A DNA stretch of 64,000 nt, taken from Collinsella sp. An307 (GTDB lineage: Bacteria > Actinomycetota > Coriobacteriia > Coriobacteriales > Coriobacteriaceae). Below the pieces are notes generated by a model. The model made no database searches, had not been told where the DNA came from, and worked only from the letters and a program-made list of their open reading frames with translations. The DNA lies in the NCBI RefSeq assembly GCF_002161805.1, contig NZ_NFIP01000002.1, positions 124,001-188,000 of the forward strand, written 5' to 3'. Position 1 is the stretch's first letter. Each line of letters opens with the position of its first letter. Made by a program: the position numbers and the translations under genes. Of this stretch, positions 34,435-43,224 are shown piece after piece.

Positions 34435-35769
34435 ATGATTCAGCAGAACCTTACCCGCCGCTCGTTTCTGACCCTCGCCGGCCTCGGCATCGCCGGCACC
34501 GCCCTTGCCGGTTGCTCCGGTGGCGGTGGCGCCGCCGCCGAGACCACCGAGGACGGCAAGACCGTAATCCTCTTCTGGAACTCCATGGACGGCAGCCGCG
34601 GCGACGCCCTTCAGAAGGTCGTCGACGGTTTCAACGCGCAGTCTGACGAGTTCGAGGTGCGCTCCGAGTACCAGGGCAGCTACGACGAGTCCACCGGTAG
34701 CTTCTTCAACATGGCAAACGGCGCGGGCGCACCGGCGATTGTGCAGATCGGCGAGCAGAACCTCCAGGCCATGATCGACTCCGGGCTCGTTGCCAATGTC
34801 TCCGAGCTCATTTCCGCCCAGAGCTTTGACGATTCCGACCTCCTCGAGCAGGCCGTGAACTTCTACACCTACGACGGCGCGATGTACGCCATGCCGTTCA
34901 ACTGCTCCTGCCCGGTCGTCTACTACAACCAGGACGTTCTCGACGCTGCCGGCGTGACCGAGCTGCCGACCACGTTCGAGGGTCTCACCGCTGCGGCCGA
35001 GGCCATTGCCGCATCGAGTGACGTCACGCCCGTCGGCCTCTACGCGTACGGCTATGCCCTCGACCAGATGGTCACCAACATGGGCGGCTACGTGGTCAAC
35101 AACGAGAACGGTCGCAAGGAGCGCTGCACCGAGGTCGCCTACCGCGATCAGATGGCGGTGATCTTCAACTGGGTCAAGTCCCTGAACGACGCCGGGCAGT
35201 TCAGCCCGTTTAGCTCGGGCGACGACGCCATCAGCGGCTTCTCGCAGCAGCAGTGCGCCATCTACATCGACACCTCTGCCTCCGCGCGCCAGATCATCGA
35301 CGCTTGCTCGTTCAACGTGAGCATCGGCTTTCTGCCGGTCGAGGAGGGGACTGAGGCTATGGGCATCTACGCGGGTGGCGGCGCCCTCTGCATCGCCGAC
35401 GGCCTTTCCGAGGACGTTGCACGCGGCGTGATGGAGTTCTGCGCCTACGCGACCTCTCCGGACGTCCAGGCAACCTGGGCGGGCGACACCGGCTACTTCC
35501 CGATTTCCAACGGTGCCTACGAGACCGAGACCCTCTCGGCGGTGTATGGCGAGTACCCGCAGCTCCAGGTTTCCGCCGAGCAGCTGCGCAGCTCTAAGGT
35601 GAATAACATCACCGCGGGCCCGCTTTGCTCGCAGCTTCCGCAGCTGCGCACCGACCTCCAGACGGCGCTGCAGTCTGTCTTCAACGGCGGCGATGTGGAC
35701 GAGGCGCTCGACACCGCGGTGCAGTCCACCAACACCGCCATCGAGAGCGCCAACCAGGGTGTGGCGTAG
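34435..35769 (+). CDS. ugpB: ABC importer substrate-binding lipoprotein, UgpB-like
   Basis: A 444-residue extracellular solute-binding lipoprotein. The leader has TRRSFL at 7-12 and the lipobox LAGC at 24-27 (C27 lipidated). UgpB-like segments include FWNSMDG, APAIVQIGEQN, MPFNCSCPVVYYNQD, and a late TGYFPISNGAYE and LPQLRTDLQTAL. These resemble the E. coli glycerol-3-phosphate binder, so glycerol-3-phosphate or glycerophosphodiester uptake is favoured, though a sugar cannot be excluded. The gene is last in the operon, unusual but not rare, and has GAAAGGAAA upstream. Confidence 0.88.
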   Translation: MIQQNLTRRSFLTLAGLGIAGTALAGCSGGGGAAAETTEDGKTVILFWNSMDGSRGDALQKVVDGFNAQSDEFEVRSEYQGSYDESTGSFFNMANGAGAPAIVQIGEQNLQAMIDSGLVANVSELISAQSFDDSDLLEQAVNFYTYDGAMYAMPFNCSCPVVYYNQDVLDAAGVTELPTTFEGLTAAAEAIAASSDVTPVGLYAYGYALDQMVTNMGGYVVNNENGRKERCTEVAYRDQMAVIFNWVKSLNDAGQFSPFSSGDDAISGFSQQQCAIYIDTSASARQIIDACSFNVSIGFLPVEEGTEAMGIYAGGGALCIADGLSEDVARGVMEFCAYATSPDVQATWAGDTGYFPISNGAYETETLSAVYGEYPQLQVSAEQLRSSKVNNITAGPLCSQLPQLRTDLQTALQSVFNGGDVDEALDTAVQSTNTAIESANQGVA

Positions 35770-35804
35770 CCTGCTGATTCGTGCGCGTTAGAGGATCCTT
35801 TGCG

Positions 35805-35830
35805 GGGCCGGTCTTAGGACCGGCCCTTTT
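35805..35830 (+). terminator. Terminator after ugpB
   Basis: GGGCCGGTC (35805-35813), loop TTAG, GACCGGCCC (35818-35826), then TTTT. Perfect 9-bp stem. Confidence 0.88.
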
Positions 35831-35914
35831 CGACCGATCCGTTTTCTTGTTTTGGGCGCTAGACAAAGCGGCGCGCTCGTTTGTGCCCAGCCGCCTTGCG
35901 CGCTTCGAGGCCCC

Positions 35915-36195
35915 GGCGCCGCGCTTCATGCAAAAACTGAGGTAGTGAACCCTTGTTACGTTTTTTGCAAAAAATGAGGTAGTGAACCCGGTAATGAATA
36001 CGGGGGCAAACCCACTGGAAGAAGCACTGGTAGAGAGCCTGCAAAAATCGAAGTAGTGAACCCGGTGCCTAGAAAGGTGCTAAATCACGCATTATCGGGT
36101 TCACTACCTCAATTCTTGCAAGATTCGCCTCGCGGGTTCACTACCTCACTTTTTGCATGAAACTAAGAAGCGGGTTCACCACCTCGACTTTTGCC
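35915..36195. repeat. Composite repeat locus B (core 35966-36195), no gene
   Basis: The 542-bp gap between ugpB and the DUF1015 gene holds a terminator at each end and this repeat. Units lie forward at 35929, 35966 and 36040 and inverted at 36096, 36133 and 36171; start differences are 37, 74, then 37 and 38. Read on the + strand, the 230-bp core matches locus A read on the - strand: the same unit order, a 33-base central loop (23 of 33 identical by eye), the same spacer AGATTCGCCTCG, and a matching 49-base interval. Both cores are flanked by GGCGCC.CG.TTCATGCA. Confidence 0.9.
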
Positions 36196-36205
36196 TGGGG
36201 CGCAA

Positions 36206-36246
36206 CAAAGTGGGCCCGGGAGGCAATCCCGGGCCCACTGCTTTGT
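36206..36246. terminator. Terminator after the DUF1015 gene
   Basis: TGGGCCCGGGA (36211-36221) pairs perfectly with TCCCGGGCCCA (36227-36237), extended by ACAAAG/CTTTGT. On the - strand TTTGTTG follows. Confidence 0.8.
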
Positions 36247-36311
36247 CTCAAACTTGATGCAGCTTGGCGCGCACCCGCGCAACTAAGCGCGCAACTGCGC
36301 AGCCTAGAGGC

Positions 36312-37568
36312 TCAGCGCGCGATGCGGTGGATGAAAAGGCCGCTGCGCAGCTTGGGTTCAAACCAGGTCGACTTGGGCGGCATCAGAAGGCCGGCGTCCG
36401 CCACGGCGAGGAGCTGGTCGATCGTCGTGGCGCACATCGAGAACGCAACGCCGTCTGCGCCTGCGCGGCGCTCAAGCTCGGCGGTGCCGCGGATGCCGCC
36501 GACAAAGGAGATGCGGGCGTCCTCGCGCGGGTCGCCGATGCCGAGGATGGGGCCGAGCACGCGGTCCTGCAGAACCGACACGTCCAGAGACTCGACCGGT
36601 CCCGCCTGCGCAACGGCAGAGGCGAGTTCGGGCGTGAACGAGAGACGGTACCAAGACCCTGCCGTGAAGAGGCCCATCACGCCAACCTCGGTGGATTCGA
36701 CCGGCTCGGACGATGGCTCAACGGTAAAACCAGCCTCGTGGATGCGGGCGATGAGCTCGTCTACGCTCAGGCCGGCGCGGTCGGACACAACACGGTTGTA
36801 GGGGAGGATCGTGAGCTCGCTTGCCGGGAAGAGGACGGACAGGAAGTAGTTGAAGGGCTCCTTGCCGGTGTAGGTGCCCGCCTCCTGCGCAGCGGCGCGC
36901 ATCTCGTGCGCCACGCGCATGGCGGAGGCGGTGCGGTGGTGCCCGTCGGCGATATACGCGCAGGGTACGCGGGCGAACATCTCGCGTATGGCCTCAACGC
37001 TCTCGGGGCGGCGCACTTCCCAGACGCGTTGGTGCACACCCTCCGCATCGGTAAAGTCGTACAGGGCCTGACCGGTCTTCACCTGCGCGAGGATAAACGA
37101 GAGCACCGGCTCGTCGCGGTAGGTGAGAAAGATGGGGCCGGTCTGACAGCCAAGCGCGCGGATATGCTCGATACGGTCGCGCTCCTTCTCGGCGCGCGTG
37201 TTCTCGTGCTTCTTGATGATGCCGCTGTCGTATTCGTCAACCGAGCAGATGGCGACGACGCCCGTCTGTGTGCGCCCGTTTTGCGTGAGCTCGTAGAGGT
37301 AGTAGCTCATCGATGGGTCTGCCTGGTAGACGCCTTCATCAATGCGCTCGTGCAAAAGCTCGGCGCCACGGGCGTAGACCTCGGGCGCGTACATGTCCGC
37401 GTCGGGGGCGAACTGCGTCTCGGGGCGGTCGATAGCAAGAAACGACAACGGGTGGTTGGCCACGTAGGCGGCAGCCTCGGCGCGGTCGAAGACGTCGTAG
37501 GGGAGCGCGGCCACCTCGGCTGCCCGCTCGGGCACCGGGCGGATGCAGGGGAACGGCAAAACCTTCAT
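36312..37568 (-). CDS. DUF1015 family protein
   Basis: A 418-residue cytoplasmic protein of the DUF1015 family. Typical elements are PFPCIRPVPERA and ALPYDVFDR at the N-terminus, FLAIDRPE, and YIADGHHRTASAM in the middle. No reaction is established for the family. The gene lies 188 bp downstream of serA on the same strand. DUF1015 genes are often found next to serine biosynthesis genes in anaerobic Firmicutes and Actinobacteria, so a link to phosphoserine metabolism is an inference from context. The start has AAAGGATCACC upstream and a GCCGGTGC hairpin (37592-37613) just before that. Confidence 0.85.
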   Translation of the reverse strand: MKVLPFPCIRPVPERAAEVAALPYDVFDRAEAAAYVANHPLSFLAIDRPETQFAPDADMYAPEVYARGAELLHERIDEGVYQADPSMSYYLYELTQNGRTQTGVVAICSVDEYDSGIIKKHENTRAEKERDRIEHIRALGCQTGPIFLTYRDEPVLSFILAQVKTGQALYDFTDAEGVHQRVWEVRRPESVEAIREMFARVPCAYIADGHHRTASAMRVAHEMRAAAQEAGTYTGKEPFNYFLSVLFPASELTILPYNRVVSDRAGLSVDELIARIHEAGFTVEPSSEPVESTEVGVMGLFTAGSWYRLSFTPELASAVAQAGPVESLDVSVLQDRVLGPILGIGDPREDARISFVGGIRGTAELERRAGADGVAFSMCATTIDQLLAVADAGLLMPPKSTWFEPKLRSGLFIHRIAR

Positions 37569-37756
37569 GGTGATCCTTTCAGCATGGTGGAGCCGGTGCA
37601 GGGGCGCACCGGCCCATGTACGCCTATTGTACCGTCCGCGCAGGTGGCGCCGGCGGTCTTGTGTCCCTTGCCGCAATCCCTTACGCGGCGATGACCCACC
37701 CCTGCCCGGCGCTTTGCGCGCAGAGCAGCTACTTGCGCGGCGCCTTACGCGTTGCC

Positions 37757-38920
37757 TTACTTGATTACGCGCACGCGGTAGACGGCGGGAATCTTCTTCA
37801 GGGCGTCGATGGTCGATTGGTCGAGGTGCTCGTCGGTATCGAACATGGTGTAGGCGTTCTCACCGGCGCTCTCGTTGACCATGCGCTGCACGTTTGCGTT
37901 GTCCTTGGCGAGCACGGCGGTGATCTGACCGATCATGTTGGGCACGTTGGCGTGCAGGCAGGCGACGCGGCTTGCGGCGCGCGCCTTGCCCATCGAGCAG
38001 GCGGGGTAGTTGACCGAGTGGGCGATATTGCCGTTTTCGAGGTAGTCCTTGAGCTCAGAGATGGCCATATCGGCGCAAAGCGCCTCCGCCTCGCCGGTGC
38101 CGGCGCCGGAGTGCGTGGTGATAAAGGTGTTGGGCATGAGCACCGTCTTGGGCGTGGCAAAGTCGGTGGCAAACCACGCGAGCCCGCCCTTGTGGAGCGC
38201 GGTGTCCACCGCGTCCTCGTCAATGATGGTCTCGCGCGCAAAGTTGATGAGGATGGCCCCGGGGGCGAGAAGCGCGAGTTGCTCGGCGCCGATCATGCCG
38301 ATGGTGTCCGCCTTGGAGGGTACGTGCAGTGTTAGATAGTCGCACCCGCGGCAGAGGTCCTCCAGGGTTCCCACGCGCTGCACGTCGCGCGAGAGCTCCC
38401 AGGCGTGCTCGACGGAGATGAAGGGGTCGTAGCCATAGACGTCCATGCCGAGGTTGACGCAGGCGTTGGCGACTTTGGAGCCCACGTTGCCGAGGCCGAT
38501 GACACCCACGCGCTTGCCGGCGAGCTCGCGGCCGACGAAGGCCTTCTTGGCCTTCTCGGCATCAGCCATGATGTCGGGGTCGCAGGCGTTGTCGCGCACC
38601 CACTGCATCGACTGGACGATGCCGCGGCTGGAGAGGATCATCATGCAGAGGACCATCTCTTTGACGGCGTTGGCGTTGGCGCCCGGCGAGTTGAACACCA
38701 CCACGCCGCGGCGAGCGTACTCCTCGATGGGAATGTTGTTGACGCCCGCGCCGCAGCGCGCGATGGCGCGGATGCCGGCGGGCAGGTCGTAGCCGTGCAG
38801 GTCGGTCGAGCGCATGAGAATGGCGTCGGCGTCGGCGGCGTCCTCCACAAAGTCGTAGCCCTCACCGAACTCGACGTCGCCGTCTTTGGTGATGTCGTCG
38901 ATCGTCTTGATGTGGCGCAT
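37757..38920 (-). CDS. serA: D-3-phosphoglycerate dehydrogenase with ACT domain
   Basis: A 387-residue NAD-dependent enzyme, first step of serine biosynthesis. The Rossmann motif is VGVIGLGNVGSKVA, the substrate-binding loop is RCGAGVNNIP, and the catalytic His-like region is FITTHSGAGTGEAE. The last 75 residues are an ACT domain (NMIGQITAVLAKDNANV), the place for serine feedback inhibition. It lies 9 bp after serC. The start has ATAGGAGATATCC. Confidence 0.92.
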   Translation of the reverse strand: MRHIKTIDDITKDGDVEFGEGYDFVEDAADADAILMRSTDLHGYDLPAGIRAIARCGAGVNNIPIEEYARRGVVVFNSPGANANAVKEMVLCMMILSSRGIVQSMQWVRDNACDPDIMADAEKAKKAFVGRELAGKRVGVIGLGNVGSKVANACVNLGMDVYGYDPFISVEHAWELSRDVQRVGTLEDLCRGCDYLTLHVPSKADTIGMIGAEQLALLAPGAILINFARETIIDEDAVDTALHKGGLAWFATDFATPKTVLMPNTFITTHSGAGTGEAEALCADMAISELKDYLENGNIAHSVNYPACSMGKARAASRVACLHANVPNMIGQITAVLAKDNANVQRMVNESAGENAYTMFDTDEHLDQSTIDALKKIPAVYRVRVIK

Positions 38921-38929
38921 GGATATCTC

Positions 38930-40024
38930 CTATCGATGGTCGTTCTCAAAGTCGCGCATGTAGGCGGCGAGCGCCTCCACGGCTTCAAGAGTGACGGCGT
39001 TGTAGATGCTCGCGCGCATGCCGCCCGTGGAGCGGTGGGCGCGCACGCCCTCGATGCCGCGTTCGCGTGCGCCCGCGATGAACGCCTCGTCGAGCTCGGT
39101 CGTGGCACAGCGGAAGGTCACGTTGGCGATAGAGCGGGACGCGGGCTCGGCGTGCGAGCGGAAGACGTGGCTTTTGTTGAGCAGGTCGTAGAGGATGGCC
39201 GCCTTCTTGCGGTTGCGCGCCTCGAGCGCCGCAAGGCCGCCCTCGGCCTCCGCCCAGCGGAAGACCTTGCCCGAGAGGTAGATGCCAAAGGTGTTGGGCG
39301 TGTTCATCATCGAGCGCGCATCCGCCTGGCGCCGGTAGCTCATATAAGAGGGGCAGTACGCCTTGGCAGGGCCGTCGCCAACAAGGTCGTCGCGCACGAT
39401 GATGACGGTCACGCCCGCAACGCCGCCGTTCTTTTGCGCTCCGGCATAGATGAGCCCGTAGCGGCTCACGTCGATGGGCTCCATTAGAAAGCAGCTCGAC
39501 ACGTCGGCAACAAGCGGCGTCTCACCGGTATCAGGCAGTTCGTGGAACTGCGTGCCGTAGATCGTGTTGTTCTGGCAGATGTAGACGTAGTCGAGTTCCG
39601 TCTCGCGGCAGCGCTCGGCAACCGGTGCGAGGTCGGGGATGCGGTCGTGGCCGTTCGCCTCGCTCGTGGCGAGCACCTCGATCTCGCCGTACTTTTCGGC
39701 CTCTTCCTTGGCGAGGCGCGAGAAGAGCCCCGTCACCAGATACCCCGCGCGCCCGCGACGCATGAGGTTCATGGGGATGCCGGCAAACTGGAGGGTAGCC
39801 CCGCCCTGGAGGAAGAGCACGCGGTAGTTGTCGGGGATAGCCATAAGGCGGCGAAGCGTTGCCTCGGCATCCTCGATGATGTCGGTGTAGGCGGCGGAGC
39901 GATGGCTCATCTCCAGGACCGACATGCCCGCACCGCGGTAGTCGAGAAGCTCGTCTTGAACCTCGGTGAGGATGCTTTCGGGAAGTGTCGAGGGGCCGGC
40001 GGAGAAGTTGTAAACGCGCGCCAT
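38930..40024 (-). CDS. serC: Phosphoserine aminotransferase
   Basis: A 364-residue PLP enzyme that makes phosphoserine from 3-phosphohydroxypyruvate. YNFSAGPSTLPESIL is the class-defining N-terminus; FLQGGATLQFAGIPMNL and YAGAQKNGGVAGVTV, whose Lys binds PLP, match SerC. The chosen ATG at 40024 has AAGGAGC upstream; the open frame's further extension is noncoding. It heads serC-serA-DUF1015. Confidence 0.94.
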   Translation of the reverse strand: MARVYNFSAGPSTLPESILTEVQDELLDYRGAGMSVLEMSHRSAAYTDIIEDAEATLRRLMAIPDNYRVLFLQGGATLQFAGIPMNLMRRGRAGYLVTGLFSRLAKEEAEKYGEIEVLATSEANGHDRIPDLAPVAERCRETELDYVYICQNNTIYGTQFHELPDTGETPLVADVSSCFLMEPIDVSRYGLIYAGAQKNGGVAGVTVIIVRDDLVGDGPAKAYCPSYMSYRRQADARSMMNTPNTFGIYLSGKVFRWAEAEGGLAALEARNRKKAAILYDLLNKSHVFRSHAEPASRSIANVTFRCATTELDEAFIAGARERGIEGVRAHRSTGGMRASIYNAVTLEAVEALAAYMRDFENDHR

Positions 40025-40244
40025 ATCGGATGCTCCTTGAATCGCTTTGCGCTGCCCCGCGGGGTCGCGCCTAAAGTCAAACGCTGTGGGTCGTACCATA
40101 GCATAGTAGACGGCGCGCATGCGCAGGTGCCGCGCAATCCCGACCAATGCAGTCAGATTAACGCGGCGGAAACGCAACCCCCATAAGAACGCAAGCGATG
40201 CGGCGCGGGCGCCTTTATAATGGAGGGGATGGGAAGGAGGCCCC

Positions 40245-41084
40245 ATGGCGATCTTTGTTACCTCTGATGCGCACGGGCACGTACGCGCACTCGACCAGGC
40301 GCTCGAGCTTGCGTCGCCCTCGACAGACGACACCATCTATGTGCTGGGCGACATGACCGATCGCGGGCCGGACCCCATGGGTGTGGTCAAACTGGTGAGA
40401 AGCCTTCCCAACGCGCGTGTCCTTATGGGCAATCACGAGCGCATGCTGCTCGACGTTCTCAACGAGACGGGGGATTTCGACAGCTTCACCTGGTCGCTGA
40501 ACGGCGGCCTTACCACGGCGACGGGTCTCGATAGCCTTCCGCACGAGGAGTTTATCGACACGCTGGACTGGATCGGCTCCCTGCCGTTGTTCGATATCGT
40601 CCATACCGACGAGCGCACCTGGATCCTCGTTCACGCCGGGATCGATGCGCTGGAGGCACGCGCCTATCTGGCGACCGCGGGGGTGGACGTGTCAGATGGC
40701 GCCGGCGCCGCTGCCGCCACGGAGGAGGTCCTGCGCGCGATGATGGAGCAGCAGGACCCCGAGACGCTCCTGTGGACGAGGGCTGAGTTTTGGGGCGCGC
40801 CCACCGGGCTTGTCGGAGCGGACGGGAGCGGTCCTGTGGTGGTGGCGGGTCATACGCCGTCGATCTACATCGCGCGCTATGCGGACCTGCCCGATTCAGA
40901 CGGCGTTACCGCCGAGGGCCTGGGGCGCATCGTGCATGTGGGCGCCCGCGAGGCGACGGGAGGCGTGGCCGACCGCATCGACATCGACTGCTCCGCCGCG
41001 GCGGGCGCGGGCCAGGGCCGCGTGGGCGTCATGCGTCTCGACGACGGCGAGATGTTTTACGCAACCATCAAGAGCGGCGAGTAG
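40245..41084 (+). CDS. Metallophosphoesterase (PP2A/ApaH-like)
   Basis: A 279-residue calcineurin-like phosphoesterase. Metal-binding motifs: SDAHGH at 7-12, GDMTDRGPD, GNHERM, and late GHTPSIY. This order is typical of bacterial protein phosphatases and ApaH-type hydrolases. The substrate is unknown. It is divergent from serC and has a GGAAGGAGG ribosome-binding site. A TTATAAT string just upstream may be its -10. Confidence 0.86.
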   Translation: MAIFVTSDAHGHVRALDQALELASPSTDDTIYVLGDMTDRGPDPMGVVKLVRSLPNARVLMGNHERMLLDVLNETGDFDSFTWSLNGGLTTATGLDSLPHEEFIDTLDWIGSLPLFDIVHTDERTWILVHAGIDALEARAYLATAGVDVSDGAGAAAATEEVLRAMMEQQDPETLLWTRAEFWGAPTGLVGADGSGPVVVAGHTPSIYIARYADLPDSDGVTAEGLGRIVHVGAREATGGVADRIDIDCSAAAGAGQGRVGVMRLDDGEMFYATIKSGE

Positions 41085-41110
41085 CGCGCCGGCATGCTGC
41101 TGCCGCGCGC

Positions 41111-42586
41111 TTAGCGGTCGAGAAACGGGTTGCGGTCCCGTGCGATGGCGTGCTGGATGCGGATGTACTCGAGCACAAGAAGCACGAGCAGAAGCACCAT
41201 GGTGCCAAGATAGCTCGCCACGGCTCCGGTGAGGCCGATGAGGTTCACGAGCACAAGCGAGAGCGCGAGCGAGGCCGCCGTTGCGATGAGATAGAGTTTC
41301 ATCACGCCCTCCTGCCGGCGCAGGATAGTGATCACCGCGTAGAGAAAGTCGATGGCTGCCGTCACGCCGCCGGCGATGACCATGAGGGTCGCGAGCACGG
41401 CAAAGCGCCCAAAGTCCACGCCGTAGAGCACGCTCATGACAGGAAGTCCCAGCCCCTGCATGAAGAGGGCCATGACAATGGTGATGAGGGCGATTACGCC
41501 CATCACTGCGGCGACGATGAGATTGAAGCGACGCCGCCGGCGTGGGCTCGCCCAGATGCTCGTCAGGCGCAGGAGCTGAGGCTTGTAAAGTGCGCCCACC
41601 GTGAGGAGGATTCCCTGCGCGGGGAAGTAGAGAGCGTTGAAGTAGAGCTGGTTCTCGTAGGCAAGAGCGCCTTCCATCACGAACTTGGGGATGCTCTCGA
41701 TGAGGTTGAAGAGGAAAAGCGCGCAGAACAGGGGGAAGCACTGGCGGAAGAGGAGTGTGACCTCGTCGGTGTGCGGCGGCCGCGACTTCTCGGTCTCGAG
41801 TAGGGCGAGCGGGGCGGTAAGAAGCGCAAAGCTCGCCACCGCGACGATGGCCATCACAACCGAGGCCACGCCGAGGTTGCGCGTCACAAAGAGGGCGAGG
41901 GCGAAGGCGCCCACCGTAGCGGCGGAGCGCACGGTTTGCGAGATGCCGGCGAGGTAGAGTTTGTCGGCCTGCTGGAGCCTGCCCTCGTAGACGTCGGCCA
42001 CGCCGTCGATGAGCTTGTAGATGAACACGCCGAGGCAGATGGTTGCCATGTAGCCGTCGTAGCCGCGAAGGGAAACGTAGGCAACACCTGCCACGCCCGC
42101 GAGTATCGCCACCAGCCAGCGGTGAATCTGGTAGGAGGAGAAGGCGCACGCCTCGTCGAGGTCTGAGACCTGGAAGTTGCGCACGCCGTAGTAGGTAGCG
42201 ATCATAAGGAGGGTGCCCACGATGAAGGCCATCGAGAACATGCCCGCCTCCTCGACGCCGGCGAGCTGCGTGGCAACCACGGTGAGGAAGGGGAACGTGA
42301 GGCCCCAGACGGACGTGCCCACGGTGTTCCAGACGTAGTCGCGCCGGGTGCTATGCGACTCGTAGAGCTCCTCCTGCTCGCTGAGCGAGCCCTGGTAGAC
42401 GGACTCAAGCAGGCGCGTCCACCATTGGTTGGCAAGACGGGCGAGGTAGGGCGCCTCGTCGCGGCGGCGCGGGCGCGCTGGTGCGTTCGCAGCGCTTCTA
42501 CGCCCGTTGCCGGCAGAGCGTTGCTCTCGCTTCCGAGAGGGTGCGTCGCCTGCGATGCGCTTACGGATGTTGGACAAAGGATTCAA
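41111..42586 (-). CDS. Polysaccharide biosynthesis/flippase-type membrane protein
   Basis: A 491-residue protein with a basic hydrophilic N-terminus of about 75 residues and about 12 membrane segments, consistent with the MOP/oligosaccharide-flippase superfamily. No glycosyltransferases are adjacent, so what it exports is unclear. The start is TTG with AAGGAG about 10 bases upstream. It stands 123 bp downstream of the MGMT-family gene on the same strand. Confidence 0.72.
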   Translation of the reverse strand: MNPLSNIRKRIAGDAPSRKREQRSAGNGRRSAANAPARPRRRDEAPYLARLANQWWTRLLESVYQGSLSEQEELYESHSTRRDYVWNTVGTSVWGLTFPFLTVVATQLAGVEEAGMFSMAFIVGTLLMIATYYGVRNFQVSDLDEACAFSSYQIHRWLVAILAGVAGVAYVSLRGYDGYMATICLGVFIYKLIDGVADVYEGRLQQADKLYLAGISQTVRSAATVGAFALALFVTRNLGVASVVMAIVAVASFALLTAPLALLETEKSRPPHTDEVTLLFRQCFPLFCALFLFNLIESIPKFVMEGALAYENQLYFNALYFPAQGILLTVGALYKPQLLRLTSIWASPRRRRRFNLIVAAVMGVIALITIVMALFMQGLGLPVMSVLYGVDFGRFAVLATLMVIAGGVTAAIDFLYAVITILRRQEGVMKLYLIATAASLALSLVLVNLIGLTGAVASYLGTMVLLLVLLVLEYIRIQHAIARDRNPFLDR

Positions 42587-42709
42587 GGTCGCACTGCTCC
42601 TTGGATGAGGTTTCGCAATTTCGCGACATTATACCCGGGGGAGAGAGGCCATGCCTCTCGTGAGCCGATCGGGACAACAGGGTTTCACCCTGTCCTTTAC
42701 AGCCTCCGC

Positions 42710-43030
42710 TCAGATGCCTGCCGGCCAGCGGCAAGTGGCAAGGTCGACCTTGCCCGCGGGCGTGAAGCGGACGCCCTCCTCCTCAAGAAGGCCTCGCTGA
42801 ACATCGATGCCACCGAAAGCAAAGCCCTCGCAGAGGCTTCCGTCTGCGAAGACGACGCGATGGCAGGGGACGATACCCGGCCGCGGGTTGGCGTGCAGGG
42901 CAAAGCCTACGTAGCGTGCGCGACGCGGTTCTCCGATGAGGCGCGCAATCTGGCCGTAGGTAGCGACCATGCCGCGGGGAATCTGCTCCACCATCGTATA
43001 CACGCGCTCGAAAAACCCTTCGCGATCCAT
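42710..43030 (-). CDS. MGMT-family protein (short Ogt-like alkyltransferase domain)
   Basis: A 106-residue protein consisting only of the DNA-binding and active-site domain of O6-alkylguanine-DNA alkyltransferases. The motif PCHRVV retains the acceptor Cys, unlike alkyltransferase-like proteins, which replace it with Trp. The helix-turn-helix part is GMVATYGQIARLIG. It lacks the N-terminal domain of Ada/Ogt, so whether it repairs alkylated DNA or marks lesions is uncertain. ATG at 43030 has GGTGGAGC upstream. Confidence 0.8.
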   Translation of the reverse strand: MDREGFFERVYTMVEQIPRGMVATYGQIARLIGEPRRARYVGFALHANPRPGIVPCHRVVFADGSLCEGFAFGGIDVQRGLLEEEGVRFTPAGKVDLATCRWPAGI

Positions 43031-43224
43031 ATGCTCCACCTCATACGCGCTCGATTGTGCCAAACGGTATCTTGATTGTACCGATTGGGCAGGCGATGGT
43101 ACCGATAAGGCGCCCAGCCGCACAACGAGCGGGAGTATCTGCCGGCTAATCTGCGGCGCACCCCCGGGTGTCATTGTGCGGTATCCTTCTGGTGTCTTTT
43201 GCCTCTTCTCATCTGGGAGCTTAT

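Noticed and set aside
30173-35914. Composite transposon formed by loci A and B
   Set aside because: No transposase or integrase is encoded between or beside the copies, and no target duplications were seen; only the inverted arrangement is claimed.
36157-37694. Long + strand frames opposite the DUF1015 gene
   Set aside because: Antisense shadows of the DUF1015 gene; no start signal and biased composition.
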